A model generated the notes under the pieces. It saw only the letters and a list, made by a program, of their open reading frames with translations. It was not told the DNA's origin and did not search any database. The position numbers were made by a program, and so were the translations under genes. Positions 40,378 to 49,997 of a stretch of DNA of 64,000 bases are shown here, piece after piece. Each line of letters starts with the position of its first letter. The first letter of the stretch is position 1. This DNA is from Bacillus licheniformis DSM 13 = ATCC 14580 (GTDB lineage: Bacteria; Bacillota; Bacilli; Bacillales; Bacillaceae): the NCBI RefSeq assembly GCF_000011645.1, contig NC_006270.3:3866501-3930500 (forward strand), in the 5' to 3' direction.

Positions 40378-41546
40378 TGAAAAAGCGTTTTTTATTCGGG
40401 CCAATCATCTTGGCATTTTTACTTTTTTTCACCGCGATCTTGATCCCAAATGCATGGCTGACAAAGCTGGTTCCTAAAGATCGCGTCGAAACTTCAGCTA
40501 CAGAATTAAACCCGATGATGTTCCAGGGGATGTATCTTCAAGGCAAAGCGCTTGAAGACCCGAAATATCTGCCGATTTTCGGATCATCGGAATTGTCCCG
40601 GTTAGATGCATTCCATCCGTCTAACTATTTTAAAGTAAACAATCAAGGGTTCACGCCTTACCTGGTCGGAAAAGGCGGCTCACAGTCCTTGATTCACGCG
40701 ATCAACTTTGCGGCGCAGTCTGATCAATTAAAGGGCAAGAAAATCGTTTTCATTATCTCTCCGCAGTGGTTTCAAAAACACGGCTCGGACGAAGCCCACT
40801 TTGCGCCGAACTTCTCGGCTTTGCAGGCATACGATCTTGTGTTCAATCAAAATGTCGATTCCGGGCTGAAGAAAAAAATCATCAAACGCATGCTTAAATT
40901 TCATGCAGTGAAAAATGACGCTCTGCTTTCAGCCCTTTTTAAAGCCGAGCTCGACCAGGACAAGGTGGCACTGTCTCTTCTGACGCCGCCGGCAAAAGCT
41001 TACCAAAGCATTCTGGAGAAAAAGGACATCTATTATTCCATGGTTGAAGGAGACGGACCGAAGCGGACCATTTCCCAAGATGTAAAAAACAAATCGTGGG
41101 ATGAATTAAAACAGATGGCCGAAAAGGTCGGCGCCAAAGAATCCCGGAACAATGAGTTTAAAATCTCAAACGGCGTTTATAAGAAATTGAAGCCGAAGCT
41201 GAAAAAGCTTAAAGGCCATAATAAAAAGATGAACTATGCCGAGTCCGTCGAGTTCCACGATTTCCATCTCATGATGGATGTTTTGAAAGAATCCGGCGCA
41301 GAACCGCTGTTCATCTCGGTTCCGGTCCACGGCAAATTTTACGACTATACCGGCTTCCCTAAAAAAGGCCGGACGGATTTCTATAAAAAGATCAAAAAAG
41401 AAATCGAACAAGAGGGCTTTCAAGTTGCTGATTTAACGAATCATGAATATGATCCGTACTTCTTGAAAGATACGCTCCACCTTGGCTGGAAAGGCTGGGT
41501 TTACGTCGATCAGGAGATCGAAGCTTTTTATAAAAAGTCATCATAA
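40377..41546 (+). CDS. dltD: D-alanine transferase DltD
   Basis: A 389-aa membrane-anchored protein with one N-terminal span (residues 7-27) and an extracellular SGNH-hydrolase-like domain: PIFGSSELSRLDAFHPSNYF near residue 65 with the nucleophilic Ser, FIISPQWFQKHGSDEAHFAP, and the Asp-x-x-His pair in LKDTLHLGWKGWVYVD near residue 370. It completes transfer of D-alanine to lipoteichoic and wall teichoic acids, lowering surface negative charge. The dltE gene of B. subtilis does not follow; a terminator does. Confidence 0.95.
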   Translation: MKKRFLFGPIILAFLLFFTAILIPNAWLTKLVPKDRVETSATELNPMMFQGMYLQGKALEDPKYLPIFGSSELSRLDAFHPSNYFKVNNQGFTPYLVGKGGSQSLIHAINFAAQSDQLKGKKIVFIISPQWFQKHGSDEAHFAPNFSALQAYDLVFNQNVDSGLKKKIIKRMLKFHAVKNDALLSALFKAELDQDKVALSLLTPPAKAYQSILEKKDIYYSMVEGDGPKRTISQDVKNKSWDELKQMAEKVGAKESRNNEFKISNGVYKKLKPKLKKLKGHNKKMNYAESVEFHDFHLMMDVLKESGAEPLFISVPVHGKFYDYTGFPKKGRTDFYKKIKKEIEQEGFQVADLTNHEYDPYFLKDTLHLGWKGWVYVDQEIEAFYKKSS

Positions 41547-41547
41547 A

Positions 41548-41581
41548 AAAGGATTCCCCGCTGGGGAGTCCCTTTTTTTCC
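41548..41581 (+). terminator. Terminator of the dlt operon
   Basis: AGGATTCCCC and GGGGAGTCCCT pair around GCT with one bulge, followed by seven T residues. Confidence 0.85.
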
Positions 41582-41622
41582 TGTTTTAAATTTTTAATGT
41601 TTCCAAAAATTCTATTTTACAA

Positions 41623-41637
41623 ATTTCTCTGAAATCT
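41623..41637. promoter_or_regulatory. Weak CodY-like box before ilvK
   Basis: ATTTCTCTGAAATCT matches the CodY consensus AATTTTCWGAAAATT at 11 of 15 positions and lies next to the ilvK -35. CodY control of ilvK (ywaA) is known in B. subtilis. Confidence 0.35.
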
Positions 41638-41638
41638 A

Positions 41639-41666
41639 TTGCGATTATCAAGAGAAGGTTTAAAAT
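41639..41666 (+). promoter_or_regulatory. SigA promoter of ilvK
   Basis: TTGCGA (41639-41644), 16-base spacer, TAAAAT (41661-41666). Confidence 0.6.
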
Positions 41667-41717
41667 AGAAGATAAATATTTTTTGGAAAAAGACTAGAAA
41701 CGGCAGGGAGAATGAAT

Positions 41718-42809
41718 ATGACAAAACAAACGATCAGCGTACAGCTCAGTACAGCAAAAAAGCAAAAGCCAGAGGCTGACAAGCTCGAATTCGGCCGGAC
41801 CTTTACCGACCACATGTTTATCATGGACTATACGGCTGAAAACGGCTGGCACGATCCGAGAATCGTTCCTTACCAGCCGATTGAAATGGACCCGGCTGCA
41901 ATGGTTTACCACTACGGACAATCCGTTTTTGAAGGATTAAAAGCTTATTTATCAAGCGAAGGCAGAGTTCTTCTGTTCAGACCTGAAAAAAACTTCGAGA
42001 GACTCAATAAATCCAACGACCGCCTCTGCATTCCCCGGGTTGATCCTGAAATCGTTCTGGAAGGGCTGAAGCAGCTGGTTCAGATCGACAAGGAATGGAT
42101 TCCTCAAGCTGAGGGGACATCCCTTTATATCCGTCCGTTCATTATTTCAACAGAACCGTACCTTGGCGTCGCCCCATCCAATATGTATAAAATGCTGATC
42201 ATTTTATCGCCGGTCGGATCTTATTACAAAGAAGGCATCCGCCCTGTGAAAATTGCTGTTGAAAGCGAATTTGTCCGTGCTGTGGCAGGCGGTACAGGCA
42301 ATGCAAAAACGGCCGGAAACTACGCTGCGAGCCTGAAGGCTCAGGAAGTTGCGGAAAGCAAAGGCTTCTCACAAGTGCTGTGGCTTGACGGAGTTGAAAA
42401 GAAATACATTGAAGAAGTAGGCAGCATGAACATCTTCTTCAAAATCAGCGGTGAAATTGTCACTCCGGCTCTAAACGGAAGCATTTTGGAAGGCATTACG
42501 AGAAACTCCGTCATCCATCTCTTAAAACAATGGGGACTCTCCGTAACCGAAAGAAAAATTTCAGTTGATGAACTGGTTCAGGCTCACAAAGACGGCCTGC
42601 TTGAGGAAGCATTCGGCACCGGAACCGCCGCTGTCATTTCCCCCGTCGGCGAGCTGATCTGGAAAGACGAAAGCCTTGTGATCAACAACGGTCAAACTGG
42701 AGAAATCGCCAAAAGGCTCTACCAAACGATCACCGGTATTCAAAAAGGCGCTTTGCCTGACACATTCGGCTGGACAGTTGAAGTTGATAAAGTAAGCCAG
42801 TCCTGCTAA
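41718..42809 (+). CDS. ilvK: Branched-chain amino acid aminotransferase
   Basis: A 363-aa fold-type IV PLP aminotransferase interconverting leucine, isoleucine and valine with their 2-keto acids. Motifs: PAAMVYHYGQSVFEGLKAYL, RLNKSNDRLCIPRVDPE, the PLP lysine in GGTGNAKTAGNYAASLKAQE, LWLDGVEKKYIEEVGSMNIF and EAFGTGTAAVISPVG. Start at ATG 41718 (MTKQTISV), with AGGGAG nine bases upstream, gives the exact length of B. subtilis IlvK (YwaA); ATG 41712 is too close. Monocistronic, with a SigA promoter and a weak CodY-like box. Confidence 0.95.
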   Translation: MTKQTISVQLSTAKKQKPEADKLEFGRTFTDHMFIMDYTAENGWHDPRIVPYQPIEMDPAAMVYHYGQSVFEGLKAYLSSEGRVLLFRPEKNFERLNKSNDRLCIPRVDPEIVLEGLKQLVQIDKEWIPQAEGTSLYIRPFIISTEPYLGVAPSNMYKMLIILSPVGSYYKEGIRPVKIAVESEFVRAVAGGTGNAKTAGNYAASLKAQEVAESKGFSQVLWLDGVEKKYIEEVGSMNIFFKISGEIVTPALNGSILEGITRNSVIHLLKQWGLSVTERKISVDELVQAHKDGLLEEAFGTGTAAVISPVGELIWKDESLVINNGQTGEIAKRLYQTITGIQKGALPDTFGWTVEVDKVSQSC

Positions 42810-43041
42810 GCGGTTTAAGCTCTCTTTTGCAAAAAAGAGGGCTTGCACCCTTATCGTAAAATTCGCCGGCGCCAGGCTCTGTTTCCACCCTACTTGCCTC
42901 TTTTTCAATCCGACTTGCCATCCCTCCCGCATAAAGCGATTCCATTTTATATACTTTATGTTAAAATTATCAATAACCATGCCGGAAAGGAGAGATTATC
43001 CGTTCTGATGTAACACGCAAATCAAGAAAGGACGCTGAACG

Positions 43042-44304
43042 ATGGATCAAACAAAATTGAGCGTCTGGGAAAAGAATTACACGTTCCTTTTCATCTCCAG
43101 GCTAATCAAAATCTCTGCTGACTGTTTTGCCTTCAATTCTATTTTATGGTTTTTAATCTTTGACGGAAAAGGTGCAATCGGCACTTCCCTGCTTCTTGCC
43201 GTCACTTTTCTCCCCGAAGCCTTTTTGGCGCCGATTACAGGGCCTTTAGTCAAAAGAAGCGCCCTGAAATTCTGGATGTACTTTTCGGATTTAACAAGGG
43301 CAGCCGTCGTCATTACTATACCGATTTGCTATTTAAACGGCTTTTCACCGATGTGGTTTGTTTTAGGCCTCATGATCATCCATTCGGCAACAGGCGCGAC
43401 ATATAACCCGGCGTCAATTACGCTGATTCCGCAGATCGTGAACGAAAATCTCATCCAAAAAGCCAACGCGATTCTCCAGTCTTCTTCAGAAATCATCAGG
43501 CTGGGAGCCGTTACATTGTGCGGAGTGCTGCTGACTTTTATCGGTCCTGCAACGACTTTGGTCTTTTCATTTATCTTTTATATCATATCGGGCCTATTCA
43601 TGCTTTGCATCAAATACAGCATCACCCGGACTCATTCACAGTCTAAGTCTCTTGCTCAAAGAGGTACATATTTTGCGAGATTAAAAAGAGGATTTACATT
43701 GGTGAAAAACCACAAAATATTATATCCGCTCGCGATTTATTGCATCTTCATGAACCTGGCGGCTTCACCCTGGGAAGCCCTTTCCGCGGTATATGTTGCT
43801 GAGGATTTAAACGGAACGCCGTTCATCCACTCGCTGCTGAAGGCGACGACGGCAGGAGGAGCATTTTTACTGGGATTTATCCTTGCAAAAGTAAAAATCA
43901 ACAGGTACGGACTCCTTTTTATTACGGCAGGCATTCTCGAAGGTGCAGCTTATTTTATCGCAGGACTGAATACTTTCCTGCCGCTCGTATTTCTCGCCGC
44001 CTTTGCATTCGGGGCAGCCATCAGCTCGATTAATGTCCCCGAATTCACGATTATCCAGACATCTGTCGAAGGGGATGACCAGCCTCAAGTGTTTGCAGTC
44101 ATCCATATGATCACAAATCTATCGCTTCCTTTAGGGGCAATTGCCTGCGGATATGCCGCAAAAATGCTTGGCGCGGGAAACGTGATTGCAATCGGCGGCT
44201 TCATCGAAATCATTGCGGGCATCGGCATCCTCATATTTACTCAGCTTGCCAGGGCCCGGCGGTCAGATCTGATAAAAGAAAAAGAAGCTAGCGCAAATAT
44301 GTAG
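43042..44304 (+). CDS. MFS transporter, MFS_3-type efflux family
   Basis: A 420-aa, 12-span transporter. Residues 5-30 WEKNYTFLFISRLIKISADC and LLAVTFLPEAFLAPITGPLV are typical of the MFS_3 group that includes macrolide and siderophore exporters; GATYNPASITLIPQIVNENL and QKANAILQSSSEI follow. The middle loop carries TRTHSQSKSLAQRGTYFARL, the C-terminal half FAFGAAISSINVPEFTIIQT. Substrate unknown. ATG 43042 follows AGAAAGGACGCTGAACG. It stands alone between ilvK and the lic operon, convergent with the latter. Confidence 0.85.
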   Translation: MDQTKLSVWEKNYTFLFISRLIKISADCFAFNSILWFLIFDGKGAIGTSLLLAVTFLPEAFLAPITGPLVKRSALKFWMYFSDLTRAAVVITIPICYLNGFSPMWFVLGLMIIHSATGATYNPASITLIPQIVNENLIQKANAILQSSSEIIRLGAVTLCGVLLTFIGPATTLVFSFIFYIISGLFMLCIKYSITRTHSQSKSLAQRGTYFARLKRGFTLVKNHKILYPLAIYCIFMNLAASPWEALSAVYVAEDLNGTPFIHSLLKATTAGGAFLLGFILAKVKINRYGLLFITAGILEGAAYFIAGLNTFLPLVFLAAFAFGAAISSINVPEFTIIQTSVEGDDQPQVFAVIHMITNLSLPLGAIACGYAAKMLGAGNVIAIGGFIEIIAGIGILIFTQLARARRSDLIKEKEASANM

Positions 44305-44370
44305 TACGAATGTGACGGCCGCAGTTTCACCGGGTCAGGCGGGCGCAGCGGCGCCTCCAACAATGAAAAG

Positions 44371-44396
44371 GTTCCGGCAAACACACCGGAACCTCA
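44371..44396 (-). terminator. Terminator of the lic operon
   Basis: AGGTTCCGG and CCGGAACCT, a perfect 9-bp stem, followed on the minus strand by TTTTC just beyond licH. Confidence 0.75.
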
Positions 44397-44405
44397 AATC
44401 TATTC

Positions 44406-45734
44406 CTATGCTTCTACAGATCTAAAAAACTGCGGAAGATGCTCTTTATGCGCTTCAAGCATTTCGTCCAGTATTTGTTTCGCAATTTTGTCGGACGGAA
44501 CGAGCGGGTTGATCGTCATGGCCACAAGTGCAGTGTTGTAATCGCCTGTAACAGCCGCTTCAGCCGCAACGCGTTCGAACGATTTAATTTGCTGGACAAG
44601 ACCTCTCACGGTGACAGGCAAATCTCCGACCGCGATCGGTTTCGGCCCGTTTTTCGTCATGACACAGTTGACTTCCACTGCGGAGTCATCAGGAATGCTT
44701 GCGATCGCTCCGTTATTCATCGTGTTAACAGGTTGAATATCGTGCTTGTCATTGTAAATCGAGCTGATCAAGTTGCAGGCGGCATCACTGTAATATGCGC
44801 CGCCGCGCTTTTCAAGCTGGGGCGGTTTGATCGCCAGCTCCGGATCTTTATACAGCTCAAACAATTCCTTTTCAACTTGCTGAACAACCTCTGCACGCGT
44901 TCCTTCCGTTTTTGAAGCCTCCAGTTCGTGTTCAAGCATTTCCTGTGTTTTATAGTAGTAGCGGTGGTAGCCGCACGGAATCAGGCCAAGGCCGCGGATA
45001 AAGTCGGGTTCCCACGATTCTCCGGAGATATTTTTCATCGTCATCGCATTTTCTGGATCTGCCATCGCTTCGATCACTTTGTCTTTGACGCTGACGCCGT
45101 CAAGGAAAACGTCGAGTCCGAACACCATATGATTTAATCCTGCAAATTGAATGTCTATGCGGCTTTCATCAACATCGAGCGCCTTTGCAACCCCCATCTT
45201 CATGCCGATCGGCACATTGCAGAGCCCGACGACTTTTTTCAAATTAGAATAGCGGAGCAGCGCTTCAGTCACCATGCCTGCCGGGTTGGTAAAATTGACA
45301 AGCCACGCGTCGGGGCACAGTTCTTCGATGTCTTTTGCAATCTCAAGGATGACCGGAATGGTGCGAAGCCCCTTGAAAAGGCCGCCCGGTCCATTTGTTT
45401 CCTGACCGATCACCCCGTATTTTAAAGGAATTCGTTCATCTTTTGCTCTCGCTTCGAGCAAGCCGACGCGGAATTGCGTCGTGACAAAATCAGCGTCTTT
45501 TAAAGCCTCCCTGCGGTCTAGCGTCAGATGGACTTTGATCGGGACGCCTGCTTTTTCGACCATTCGCTTCGCCAGCGTGCCGACGATATTAAGTTTTTCT
45601 TCCCCTTCCGGTATATCGACGAGCCAGAGCTCGCTGACCGGAAGCTCGTCATGCCGTTTGATTAATCCCTCGACAAGCTCGGGCGTATAACTTGAACCTC
45701 CGCCAATTGTTACGATTTTCAATCCTTTTTTCAT
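44406..45734 (-). CDS. licH: 6-phospho-beta-glucosidase (GH4)
   Basis: A 442-aa NAD- and metal-dependent glycosidase that hydrolyses the phosphorylated beta-glucosides brought in by LicBCA, giving glucose 6-phosphate. GH4 features: KIVTIGGGSSYTPELVEGLI (NAD binding), TNPAGMVTEALLRY, the metal-binding Cys in VGLCNVPIGM and the His in AGLNHMVFGLDVF. ATG 45734 overlaps the licA stop (TGATG) and follows GGAGGTGTCAATT. Length equals that of B. subtilis LicH. Last gene of licBCAH. Confidence 0.95.
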   Translation of the reverse strand: MKKGLKIVTIGGGSSYTPELVEGLIKRHDELPVSELWLVDIPEGEEKLNIVGTLAKRMVEKAGVPIKVHLTLDRREALKDADFVTTQFRVGLLEARAKDERIPLKYGVIGQETNGPGGLFKGLRTIPVILEIAKDIEELCPDAWLVNFTNPAGMVTEALLRYSNLKKVVGLCNVPIGMKMGVAKALDVDESRIDIQFAGLNHMVFGLDVFLDGVSVKDKVIEAMADPENAMTMKNISGESWEPDFIRGLGLIPCGYHRYYYKTQEMLEHELEASKTEGTRAEVVQQVEKELFELYKDPELAIKPPQLEKRGGAYYSDAACNLISSIYNDKHDIQPVNTMNNGAIASIPDDSAVEVNCVMTKNGPKPIAVGDLPVTVRGLVQQIKSFERVAAEAAVTGDYNTALVAMTINPLVPSDKIAKQILDEMLEAHKEHLPQFFRSVEA

Positions 45735-46063
45735 CAATTGACACCTCCGTGGATATTCATTTTTTCATAGAGCTCGACAATCTCCGCGGCCAAATCTTTC
45801 ATGGTCATCGCATTCATTAAATGATCCTGGGCATGAATCATGAGCAGTGAAGGTTCGGTTTTCGCACCCTTCGCTTCATTTTGAATCAAAGCTGTCTGAA
45901 AGTGATGCGCCCTGATCAGTTCTTCGTCAGCCGCCCGGATCTTTTCTTTTGCAGCTGCGAAATCTCCCTTTTTGGCTTCGGCTATCGCTTCCATGCAAAA
46001 GCTCCTGCCGTTTCCTCCGTGAAGGATAATTTGAAATATCGTTTGTTCCAATTCCTCGGACAT
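45734..46063 (-). CDS. licA: Lichenan/cellobiose PTS enzyme IIA
   Basis: A 109-aa Lac-family EIIA, a three-helix protein that passes phosphate from HPr to LicB. The active-site block is MIHAQDHLMNAMTMKDLA with histidines at 77 and 81. ATG 46063 follows AAAGGGGTGCCAAA. It is cytoplasmic and sits between licC and licH, overlapping the latter. Confidence 0.95.
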   Translation of the reverse strand: MSEELEQTIFQIILHGGNGRSFCMEAIAEAKKGDFAAAKEKIRAADEELIRAHHFQTALIQNEAKGAKTEPSLLMIHAQDHLMNAMTMKDLAAEIVELYEKMNIHGGVN

Positions 46064-46078
46064 TTTGGCACCCCTTTT

Positions 46079-47431
46079 CTATACACTGACCTGTTGACCA
46101 TCGCTTGCAGCCGTTCCGGTCTCCAGTTCGCTCTCTTCTTTCAGCTTTTGTTTATCCCACATTCTAAAGAACGGATAGTATACGACAAACGAGATCAACA
46201 GATTGATCAGCTGCATGACCGCTCCGGAAATTTTCCCTCCTGTTGCCAAATATCCGGAAAAGCCGGGCGGCATCGTCCACGGCACGGCAATCCCAGCCGG
46301 CTTTGCAACAAGACCTGTGCTCATTCCAATATAGGTTGCCGTTATCATCAGCAGCGGCGACACGATGAACGGGATCAGCAGCATCGGGTTCATGACGATC
46401 GGCATGCCGAAGATAATCGGTTCGTTGATGTTAAAAACAGCGGGGCCGATGGCGAGTCTGCCGAGCTGTTTCATTTGCTTGCTTCGCGCCCTAAGAAACA
46501 TCGTAATGACCAAAGCCAAAGTAGCGCCGCTGCCGCCGATGTTGATCCAAATCTCAAAAAACTGCGTCGTAAATATGTTCGGGAGCGCTTCTCCGGCTTG
46601 GAAAGCGAGACGGTTTTCGTCCATCGCTCCGTACCAGATCGGCGACATCACTCCGCCGACAATGTTTGCTCCATGAAGGCCGCAGGACCACAGCAGCATT
46701 TTCACAGTTTCGGCAATAAGGCTTCCGCCGAGACTGCCGCCAAGGACGGAAAGAGGCGTTCCCAAAAGGACGTTGACGACATTATGGAGGCTTTCAAACG
46801 GCGTCATTTCAATTAAAAGGCGGGCCGCCCAGATCGAGCCGATAACGGCGAATCCCGGAATCAGAGCGATAAATGATTTGCTGACAGCCGGCGGTACGCC
46901 GTCCGGCATTTTGACGACAATATCCTTTTGAACGACCCAGCGGTAAACCTCAGTGGAGAACATCGCGATCAGCATGCCGACAAACAGACCTTTGCTTCCC
47001 ATTAATGAAATCGGGATGCCGCCTGACACTAAAATTTCCTCTGTTGCGCCTTCGGGTGTGAACGGAATCTGGTAGGGGGTCGCAAGCAGAAAAGCTGCTA
47101 CGGCAATGGCGCCCGATGACAGGGCATCGATATCATATTTCTCCGCCAGACGGTAGGCGATGCCAAACGTGGCGATCAGCGCCATAATGTCAAAGCTGAC
47201 ATTAACCGGATAGCTTAATTTCTCAGCCCATTGATCGCCGAAAATCCCCGCCATGAATTCCGGATATCCCGGAATCGGCAAATTGGCTAAAATGAGAAAC
47301 AGCGATCCGATAATGATTAATGGCATGGTCAGAATAATGCCGTCTCTGAGAGCCTGCAAATGGCGCTGGGCGGCAATTCTGCCGGCAACCGGCATGATCT
47401 TCTCCTCTAAAAATGCATTAAACTTGTTCAC
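46079..47431 (-). CDS. licC: Lichenan/cellobiose PTS enzyme IIC
   Basis: A 450-aa membrane permease component for beta-glucan oligosaccharides such as cellobiose and lichenan breakdown products. Around ten spans; family blocks are RIAAQRHLQALRDGIILTMP, IGSLFLILANLPIPGY, GPAVFNINEPIIFGMPIVMN (substrate site) and PPGFSGYLATGGKISGAVMQ. Start is GTG 47431 after AAGGAGGCGGCACAA. Second gene of the operon, 14 bases after licB. Confidence 0.95.
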   Translation of the reverse strand: MNKFNAFLEEKIMPVAGRIAAQRHLQALRDGIILTMPLIIIGSLFLILANLPIPGYPEFMAGIFGDQWAEKLSYPVNVSFDIMALIATFGIAYRLAEKYDIDALSSGAIAVAAFLLATPYQIPFTPEGATEEILVSGGIPISLMGSKGLFVGMLIAMFSTEVYRWVVQKDIVVKMPDGVPPAVSKSFIALIPGFAVIGSIWAARLLIEMTPFESLHNVVNVLLGTPLSVLGGSLGGSLIAETVKMLLWSCGLHGANIVGGVMSPIWYGAMDENRLAFQAGEALPNIFTTQFFEIWINIGGSGATLALVITMFLRARSKQMKQLGRLAIGPAVFNINEPIIFGMPIVMNPMLLIPFIVSPLLMITATYIGMSTGLVAKPAGIAVPWTMPPGFSGYLATGGKISGAVMQLINLLISFVVYYPFFRMWDKQKLKEESELETGTAASDGQQVSV

Positions 47432-47445
47432 TTGTGCCGCCTCCT

Positions 47446-47751
47446 TTAAGAGCCGGCAAGCTGTTCGGCGGATTTTAACACTTCAGCTCCATTACAAGTT
47501 CCGTAATGGACCGTATTGATGACATCGACGGATACACCTTTCGATTCTCCTAATTTCTTTAATTGCGGGAGCATGTAACGGACTTGCGGGCCAAGAAGCA
47601 ATACGTCGGCTTTATCGATATGATTCTGAACCTCTCCTCCGGAAACGGCCCAGATTTTATAGTCTTTTCCTTGTTCCTCTGCACTTTTTTCCATTTTCGT
47701 CACAAGCAGACTCGTTGACATTCCTGCGGCGCAAGCTAATAAGATATTCAT
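47446..47751 (-). CDS. licB: Lichenan/cellobiose PTS enzyme IIB
   Basis: A 101-aa Lac-family EIIB with the phosphocysteine Cys 7 in MNILLACAAGMSTSLLVTKM. It transfers phosphate from LicA to the incoming sugar. ATG 47751 follows AAAAGGGGGACTATTTAAC. First gene of licBCAH; a perfect cre site lies 60 bases upstream. The operon is induced by LicR in B. subtilis. Confidence 0.95.
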   Translation of the reverse strand: MNILLACAAGMSTSLLVTKMEKSAEEQGKDYKIWAVSGGEVQNHIDKADVLLLGPQVRYMLPQLKKLGESKGVSVDVINTVHYGTCNGAEVLKSAEQLAGS

Positions 47752-47810
47752 GTTAAATAGTCCCCCTTTTACGTATCTTGTCTGATCTCTCTTACAGTTT
47801 CATCATATAA

Positions 47811-47824
47811 TGAAACCGTTTTCA
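47811..47824. promoter_or_regulatory. cre site before licB
   Basis: TGAAACCGTTTTCA matches TGWAANCGNTNWCA at all 14 positions and lies between licR and licB, so the lic operon should be repressed by CcpA on preferred sugars. Confidence 0.85.
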
Positions 47825-47877
47825 TATACACTTAATGATTTTCCTCAGCGAAGAGGAAAAAAGACAAGGGGACATCT

Positions 47878-49827
47878 TCATTTGGCATATCGATGAGCCG
47901 GCCCGCTTTTTTTAAAGACGGACATAAACTCCCCGTACGTTTTGCATTTCAGGAGTTCCCGGACAATCGCCCTGTCATCTAAAACACGGCCCAAAAATTT
48001 GTACATCTCCTGCAAATTTGCTGTATTGTCCTTTTCTACACAAAGAAGGCAGACGAATTGAACCCTCTTATTCTCCCAGACTATCGGTTTTTGCAGCGTG
48101 CAAACCGCCCAAAAAGTTGAAGCGGTTTTTGGTGTCATCGGATGCGGAATCGCAACCAGATTGCCGAAGCAAGTGGGCGCAACGGCCTCCCGTTCAAAGA
48201 CCGAGGCTTCAAGCCCCGCGTCTGCAAGCCCTGATTGCGTCACTTTTCCGCACAGAAAGCGAAGGACATCCTCTCTTGAAGACAGACTTTCCCGCAAAAA
48301 GACAAGCTCTTTTCTCGTATAAGTCGAAGCGATTCCGTCATCTTCGGCAAGCACTTGTTCTATTTTCGTTAAATCTCCCCCTCCCAGTATTGTGTTTACT
48401 TGAATCACCGGAATGGGAAGATCATCGGACAGCGGTATTGTGCTGATAACAAAGTCGAGTGCATGGAGCGACATTTGATTCAGCTTGTAGTAATCAACCG
48501 TTCCAAGGATCTCAAGCTTTGAACCGAATGTTGCCCGCAGTCTGTCCTGAAGCAGCATGGCGCTTCCGGCCCCTGAAGCACAGACAATCATACAGCGTTT
48601 TGAGGGCCTGTTCATGTTTCTTCTTTCCATGGCTGCGCCTATATGCAACGCGAGGTAGCCGACCTCGCTTTCCTGAATGTCAAATCCCGTCTCTCTTTTG
48701 ATGACTTCACCGGCTTGAATACCCGCTTCAAATGCGAGCGGATAATTGGCCTTAATTGCATCCAGCATTGGATTTCTGATATTCATGCCGTATCTGCAGC
48801 GATTCAAAGCCGGTTTTAGGTGAAGGCCGAGACCGATTTTTAATTCTTTGTCATCCCCAATGCCGAGGGTGAATTTTTGATCGATGGTTTTCATGATCAA
48901 TTGCGTCAGCCGGTCTGTCTCTTCTTCATCCATCATGCTTTCGATTGCACCGCTGCGAATGGCGGCCATAACCGTCCTTTTCGCGCCAAGCAAATGGATG
49001 GCGATGTAGGCCGTTTCTTTTTCTGGAAACGCCACGTGCAGCTTTTGTTCAAGAGTGCGGACAATCGCCCTCGCCACTTCATATTCTTTATGATTCATAA
49101 TCTCCTTTACATCTTTGGAATAAAGAGAAACATGTTTGCCGCTTCGGATGCGTTTGCATGCAATGGCGACGTGGATGAGAAGATTGTTTAGTCCGATATC
49201 TGAAAGAGAAATTTGATCTTCGCTTATTTTTTCTAAAATCGTTTGACGGATCATAGCAAGCTCTTCTTTTGGGAGAATGGATATCCGGGTGTTCATAATA
49301 TCAATATCCGTTTCCCGCTTTGGAAAAAGGTGCTCTGCGATGCACGATCGCAGCTTCATCTCATCTCCCTTCAGCTTAAAGCCGTAATTCGGCTTGATCT
49401 TCAGCTCAATGTCGTAAGGTTTAAGCCTTTTCTTCACATCTCTCATATCGTTTTGGACCGTCGATTTGCTGATATACATCTCAGCGGCTAAATCTTCAAG
49501 TTTGACATACTCCTCAGTTAAGAGAAGCCTTTTTAATAAATAGAGAATACGCTCATTTGGAAAAACGGGAGTAGAAAGCTCTTGATGAAATGTGTGCTGC
49601 AGAAGCTGGCGAAAGAGGCGGTCATTCTTGATGGAGAGCCGATAGCCTGCACCCCTGATCGATTGGACGGCAGCGCCGTTTTTGGAGAGAAGCCGGTCTA
49701 ATTCTTTCACATCTGATCTGATCGTCCGAGAGGTCACATTTAGCTCATTGGCCAAATATGCGCTGGTTAATGGTGATTCTGCCCCTATCAATTCGCCGAG
49801 GATAAGCTTAAGCCGAGCATTGAGCAT
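47878..49827 (-). CDS. licR: PRD-type transcriptional activator LicR
   Basis: A 649-aa activator of licBCAH. Domains in order: HTH (AYLANELNVTSRTIRSDVKE near residue 22), a second HTH-like region (LAAEMYISKSTVQNDMRDVK), two PTS regulation domains (with HVAIACKRIRSGKH and AIHLLGAKR, then GLHLKPALNRCRYGMNIRNP and YLALHIGAAMERR), an EIIB-like part with MIVCASGAGSAMLL, and an EIIA-like part with CFGNLVAIPHPMTP. Phosphorylation by HPr and the Lic EIIs adjusts activity. Start at ATG 49827 (MLNARLKLIL) after GGGAGGG; the frame is open 17 codons further. Length is near the 641 aa of B. subtilis. Confidence 0.94.
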   Translation of the reverse strand: MLNARLKLILGELIGAESPLTSAYLANELNVTSRTIRSDVKELDRLLSKNGAAVQSIRGAGYRLSIKNDRLFRQLLQHTFHQELSTPVFPNERILYLLKRLLLTEEYVKLEDLAAEMYISKSTVQNDMRDVKKRLKPYDIELKIKPNYGFKLKGDEMKLRSCIAEHLFPKRETDIDIMNTRISILPKEELAMIRQTILEKISEDQISLSDIGLNNLLIHVAIACKRIRSGKHVSLYSKDVKEIMNHKEYEVARAIVRTLEQKLHVAFPEKETAYIAIHLLGAKRTVMAAIRSGAIESMMDEEETDRLTQLIMKTIDQKFTLGIGDDKELKIGLGLHLKPALNRCRYGMNIRNPMLDAIKANYPLAFEAGIQAGEVIKRETGFDIQESEVGYLALHIGAAMERRNMNRPSKRCMIVCASGAGSAMLLQDRLRATFGSKLEILGTVDYYKLNQMSLHALDFVISTIPLSDDLPIPVIQVNTILGGGDLTKIEQVLAEDDGIASTYTRKELVFLRESLSSREDVLRFLCGKVTQSGLADAGLEASVFEREAVAPTCFGNLVAIPHPMTPKTASTFWAVCTLQKPIVWENKRVQFVCLLCVEKDNTANLQEMYKFLGRVLDDRAIVRELLKCKTYGEFMSVFKKSGPAHRYAK

Positions 49828-49974
49828 AGAAAAAGACCCTCCCACTAAGATACTTGAACCGAGAACAAACCTATACACTCAGGTATATTCATTTTTTTTG
49901 TGAAATTTGTCTCATAGTTAAGTAAATTCTATTATGACTGCGCTTTCAAGTCAATTTGGCCTTTCTCCAAGAAA

Positions 49975-49997
49975 AAAGCCGGTTTAACCGGCTTTCA
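49975..49997 (-). terminator. Terminator overlapping the end of the 35-aa ORF
   Basis: Minus strand AAGCCGG-TTAAA-CCGGCTT followed by TTTTC. The stop codon TAA lies in the loop. Confidence 0.8.

Noticed and set aside
42822..42840. CTCTTTT/AAAAGAG hairpin after ilvK as a terminator
   Set aside because: The stem is plausible but no T run follows on the plus strand, so it is not listed as a terminator.
45881..46816. 311-codon open frame antisense to licA and licC
   Set aside because: Although long, it lies opposite two well-conserved PTS genes and its translation has no recognisable domain.
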